From the NCBI GenBank assembly GCA_902785365.1, contig CACZYC010000010.1, positions 1 to 55,661 on the forward strand: a stretch of 55,661 bases of DNA, written 5' to 3'. The notes beneath the pieces are model-generated. The model saw only the letters and a program-made list of their open reading frames with translations, had not been told where the DNA came from and made no database searches. Source of the DNA: an uncultured Ruminococcus sp. (lineage in GTDB: Bacteria; Bacillota; Clostridia; Oscillospirales; Acutalibacteraceae). The stretch's first letter is position 1, and the number at the start of each line of letters is the position of its first letter. Position numbers and translations under genes: made by a program. Below, piece by piece: positions 53,800 to 55,661 of this stretch.

Positions 53800-54450
53800 A
53801 TGAAAAAAATTATTACGGTGTTATCCGTTTGCTTAATAATTTTATCCGTGTTTGCAGGATGCAGCGACCCGCTTTCAAGCTCAAATAAGTCCGAGAGTAA
53901 AGATGCCGAGACTTCCTCAGCTGCTTCACAGTCAGGCGATTCTGGAAAATCAACTAAGGCTAAGACTCAAAAGAACTATAATGATACCTTTGCTGACCTC
54001 AGAACTTATATGAAGGACAACGGATTCCTTACTGACGATATAATCAAAAAAGCCGATAATACAAAGCTTCCGCCCGTTGACGGTGTTGATTACAAATACG
54101 GCTATGAATATATCGGCGCGGTTAAAGGTGAAAAATACGTCAACAACAGCGTTGTTATCGAGCTCTATGAGTTTAAACAGGGCGAAAAGAACGAGTATGT
54201 TGACAGCGTTAAGAACAAAGGAACATTTACTCTGTTTGATAAAGAAATCGAAGCGTATCTTGCCGACAACGATAAGTATATGATGATTTATACCGACAAA
54301 AATATCAAAGACGGCGAAACTGACTCTGATCCTTACAAGACAATGCAGAGAGCCATAAAGACGTTCGAGGCATTTAACCCGACAGCGGAAACTAAGGCAG
54401 AGACAAAGTCCGACGCGAAATCGGAAACTACATCTTCCAAAGCATCCTAA
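53800..54450 (+). CDS. Secreted lipoprotein of unknown function
   Basis: A 216-residue lipoprotein: signal peptide, lipobox FAGC (Cys21), Ser/Lys/Asp linker (22-60), one globular domain (about 65-195) and a Lys/Thr/Ser/Glu tail. AGGAGG lies 7 bases before the ATG at 53800. No motif identifies a ligand or activity. It is a single-gene unit with its own promoter and terminator. Confidence 0.75.
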   Translation: MKKIITVLSVCLIILSVFAGCSDPLSSSNKSESKDAETSSAASQSGDSGKSTKAKTQKNYNDTFADLRTYMKDNGFLTDDIIKKADNTKLPPVDGVDYKYGYEYIGAVKGEKYVNNSVVIELYEFKQGEKNEYVDSVKNKGTFTLFDKEIEAYLADNDKYMMIYTDKNIKDGETDSDPYKTMQRAIKTFEAFNPTAETKAETKSDAKSETTSSKAS

Positions 54451-54473
54451 TAATCTGAATAATACAAATATAT

Positions 54474-54506
54474 AAGGCTGAGCATTGCGCGCTCAGCCTT
54501 TGCTTT
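54474..54506. terminator. Terminator between lipoprotein and zinc-ribbon membrane protein
   Basis: AAGGCTGAGC (54474-54483) pairs with GCTCAGCCTT (54491-54500), followed by TGCTTTTTTC. A residues on the other side are fewer, so it mainly serves the plus-strand gene. Confidence 0.85.
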
Positions 54507-54513
54507 TTTCTGT

Positions 54514-55395
54514 TTACTTTTCAACGGGAGTTCCGCAATGATTACAGAAGTAGTCGTCGGGAGTCAGCGGTTTTCCGCATTTTTTGCAGACTATAATGTT
54601 CGGAGACTCCTCAGCGGGTTTATCCTCTGCTTTGACAGTAGGACTGTCGGAAAACCCTTCTATGTATTTTGCGTATTTTAATCCTACCAAAGAGCCGAAG
54701 ATAAATTTGACAGCAATCAGACCCAGAAATATTGTTACAGGAATCAAAGATGAGTTAAATACCGCAAGCATTACAGCCGTATAAACGCAAAGTACTGCCA
54801 TTATACAGTTTGTAACACCATAAAGCTTAGTGCCCTTTCTTTTGAGATATATTGTATTAACGCTGTCCTTTATGCTATCCGCGAAAAGCGCCTGTGAAAC
54901 CACGAGAAGCATCATAACGGGAATTGCTGCGAACATAAACGGAACAGTCAGAATTGAAATCATAATTGGAAAGGTAGCCATAATATAAAGTGAAGAGAAC
55001 AACACGGCAAAAACCATACCTATTAATATTATCGCCGTGATTATAAGCTCTATTATAGAAACAACTCTGAAAATACCTATCGGAGCTTTCAACGAGCTGT
55101 CCTCCGAGCCGGATTTAACAAAAAACAGCAGAAAAACAACGGCCAAAAGTATTTGAAAAACAAATAGTATATATATTAATGAAAAAGAACCCGATAAATC
55201 CGTGCTTTTTGTAAAGGAAGAAAGTATCCCCCCGTCGTTAACTTCTATACTATGATTAAAGATATAAACTATATCATTTAAATTTATGAATATAATAGAA
55301 AAAATCGGCAGTATAATAGAGATTGAGAAAAACAAAATCAGTTTTCTCTTAAAAAAGCCTTTAATTATATCTATATTTTGCTGATACGGATTCAT
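54514..55395 (-). CDS. Polytopic membrane protein with C-terminal zinc ribbon
   Basis: A 293-residue protein with five to six membrane helices spread over residues 25-240 and a C-terminal zinc ribbon of the form CxxC-x10-CxxC (CKKCGKPL and CNHCGTPV). The ribbon is at the opposite end from the other zinc-ribbon proteins in the window. The ATG at 55395 is chosen because AGGGGTGG lies 4 bases upstream; an earlier in-frame ATG at 55413 has no ribosome site. Unknown function. Confidence 0.72.
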   Translation of the reverse strand: MNPYQQNIDIIKGFFKRKLILFFSISIILPIFSIIFINLNDIVYIFNHSIEVNDGGILSSFTKSTDLSGSFSLIYILFVFQILLAVVFLLFFVKSGSEDSSLKAPIGIFRVVSIIELIITAIILIGMVFAVLFSSLYIMATFPIMISILTVPFMFAAIPVMMLLVVSQALFADSIKDSVNTIYLKRKGTKLYGVTNCIMAVLCVYTAVMLAVFNSSLIPVTIFLGLIAVKFIFGSLVGLKYAKYIEGFSDSPTVKAEDKPAEESPNIIVCKKCGKPLTPDDYFCNHCGTPVEK

Positions 55396-55547
55396 ATAAC
55401 CACCCCTTGTCATTTAATATTGTATATTAAGAGTAAAAAAACGTCAATATAAGACGTCGAAAAATTACTATATATATAGAAAAAAGAAAAGAGATTTTGA
55501 ATTTGGGTGAAGGTTGAAAAATTTTTTCAAAAAAAGCAAAAAAGGTA

Positions 55548-55576
55548 TTGACTTTTATAAGCGGATGACGTATAAT
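55548..55576 (+). promoter_or_regulatory. Strong promoter at the window edge
   Basis: TTGACT (55548-55553) and TATAAT (55571-55576) are 17 bases apart. The gene it drives lies past the end of the window. Confidence 0.8.
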
Positions 55577-55583
55577 TCTAATG

Positions 55584-55661
55584 TTCGCCGCATAAACGCG
55601 TGCGGCGGCGCGAACCTTGAAAAAAGAACAACGAAAGTAAAGAAACCCGAAATTCTTTTGA
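55584..55661 (+). other. Probable 5' leader of an rRNA operon (truncated)
   Basis: Downstream of the promoter a GC-rich hairpin (CGCCGCA with TGCGGCG, about 55586-55607) is followed by CGAACCTTGAAAA...GAACAACG and ACCCGAAATTCTTTTGA. Phrases of this type commonly precede 16S rRNA in Firmicutes. No 16S sequence is inside the window, so this is inference from leader-like wording only. Confidence 0.4.

Overview
The window looks like a 55.7-kb piece of the chromosome around the replication origin of a low-to-moderate-GC Firmicute. It is most likely a member of the Clostridia, in the Ruminococcus/Oscillospiraceae range. That inference rests on the rpmH-rnpA-yidD-yidC-jag-mnmE-mnmG-rsmG-noc | dnaA-dnaN-rlbA-recF-remB-gyrB-gyrA order, AGGAGG-type ribosome sites, sigma-A promoters with 17-bp spacers, a CIRCE element in front of hrcA, and Firmicute-type Ser/Lys-rich lipoproteins. 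I see no sporulation genes, phage, transposase, CRISPR array, tRNA or complete rRNA gene. Almost everything is housekeeping; the novelty lies in details and in small unknown genes placed between core genes.

Layout. (1) 0.1-4.4 kb, minus strand: a prmA operon with three unknown membrane proteins and the Fe-S carrier ATPase mrp. (2) 4.5-8.7 kb, plus: parA-parB, a ParB-coupled membrane protein, serS and an aquaporin. (3) 8.8-9.7 kb, minus: a 50-residue membrane protein, rpsT and a small membrane protein. (4) 9.9-14.8 kb, plus: CIRCE-hrcA-grpE-dnaK-dnaJ. (5) 15-22.6 kb, minus: noc, rsmG, mnmG, mnmE, jag, yidC, yidD, rnpA and rpmH, with two perfect parS sites. (6) 22.6-33.7 kb, plus: dnaA, an origin region with DnaA-trio repeats, dnaN, rlbA, recF, remB, two zinc-ribbon membrane proteins, gyrB, a thioesterase, gyrA and maf. 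(7) 33.7-41.5 kb, minus: the rod-shape operon mreB-mreC-mreD-PBP2, then dut, a U32 peptidase and zapA. (8) 41.7-46.8 kb, plus: a MinD-like ATPase without a membrane anchor, mgsA, hisS, aspS and a zinc-ribbon protein. (9) 46.8-55.4 kb, mixed: three lipoproteins, guaB, nth, a HAD hydrolase with a nucleoside deoxyribosyltransferase, a secreted 3D-domain wall protein and another zinc-ribbon membrane protein. The last 110 bases carry a strong promoter and what looks like the start of an rRNA operon leader.

How it fits together. The genes cover initiation (dnaA, dnaN, oriC), supercoiling (gyrA, gyrB), segregation and nucleoid occlusion (parA, parB, noc, parS), cell shape and division (mreBCD, PBP2, zapA, MinD-like), membrane insertion (yidC, yidD, jag), tRNA and ribosome maturation (mnmE, mnmG, rsmG, rnpA, prmA) and the heat-shock chaperones. 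The most interesting signals are: a compact origin with TAG trios beside unusual TTTCAACA-type DnaA boxes; a Noc paralogue recognisable from its DNA-contact residues; a MinD relic that still sits beside mgsA but has lost MinC, MinE and its membrane helix; five zinc-ribbon/transmembrane proteins spread through the window; a GyrA with Ala at the quinolone-bridge position; and a structured, gene-free 0.5-kb stretch upstream of the 3D-domain protein.
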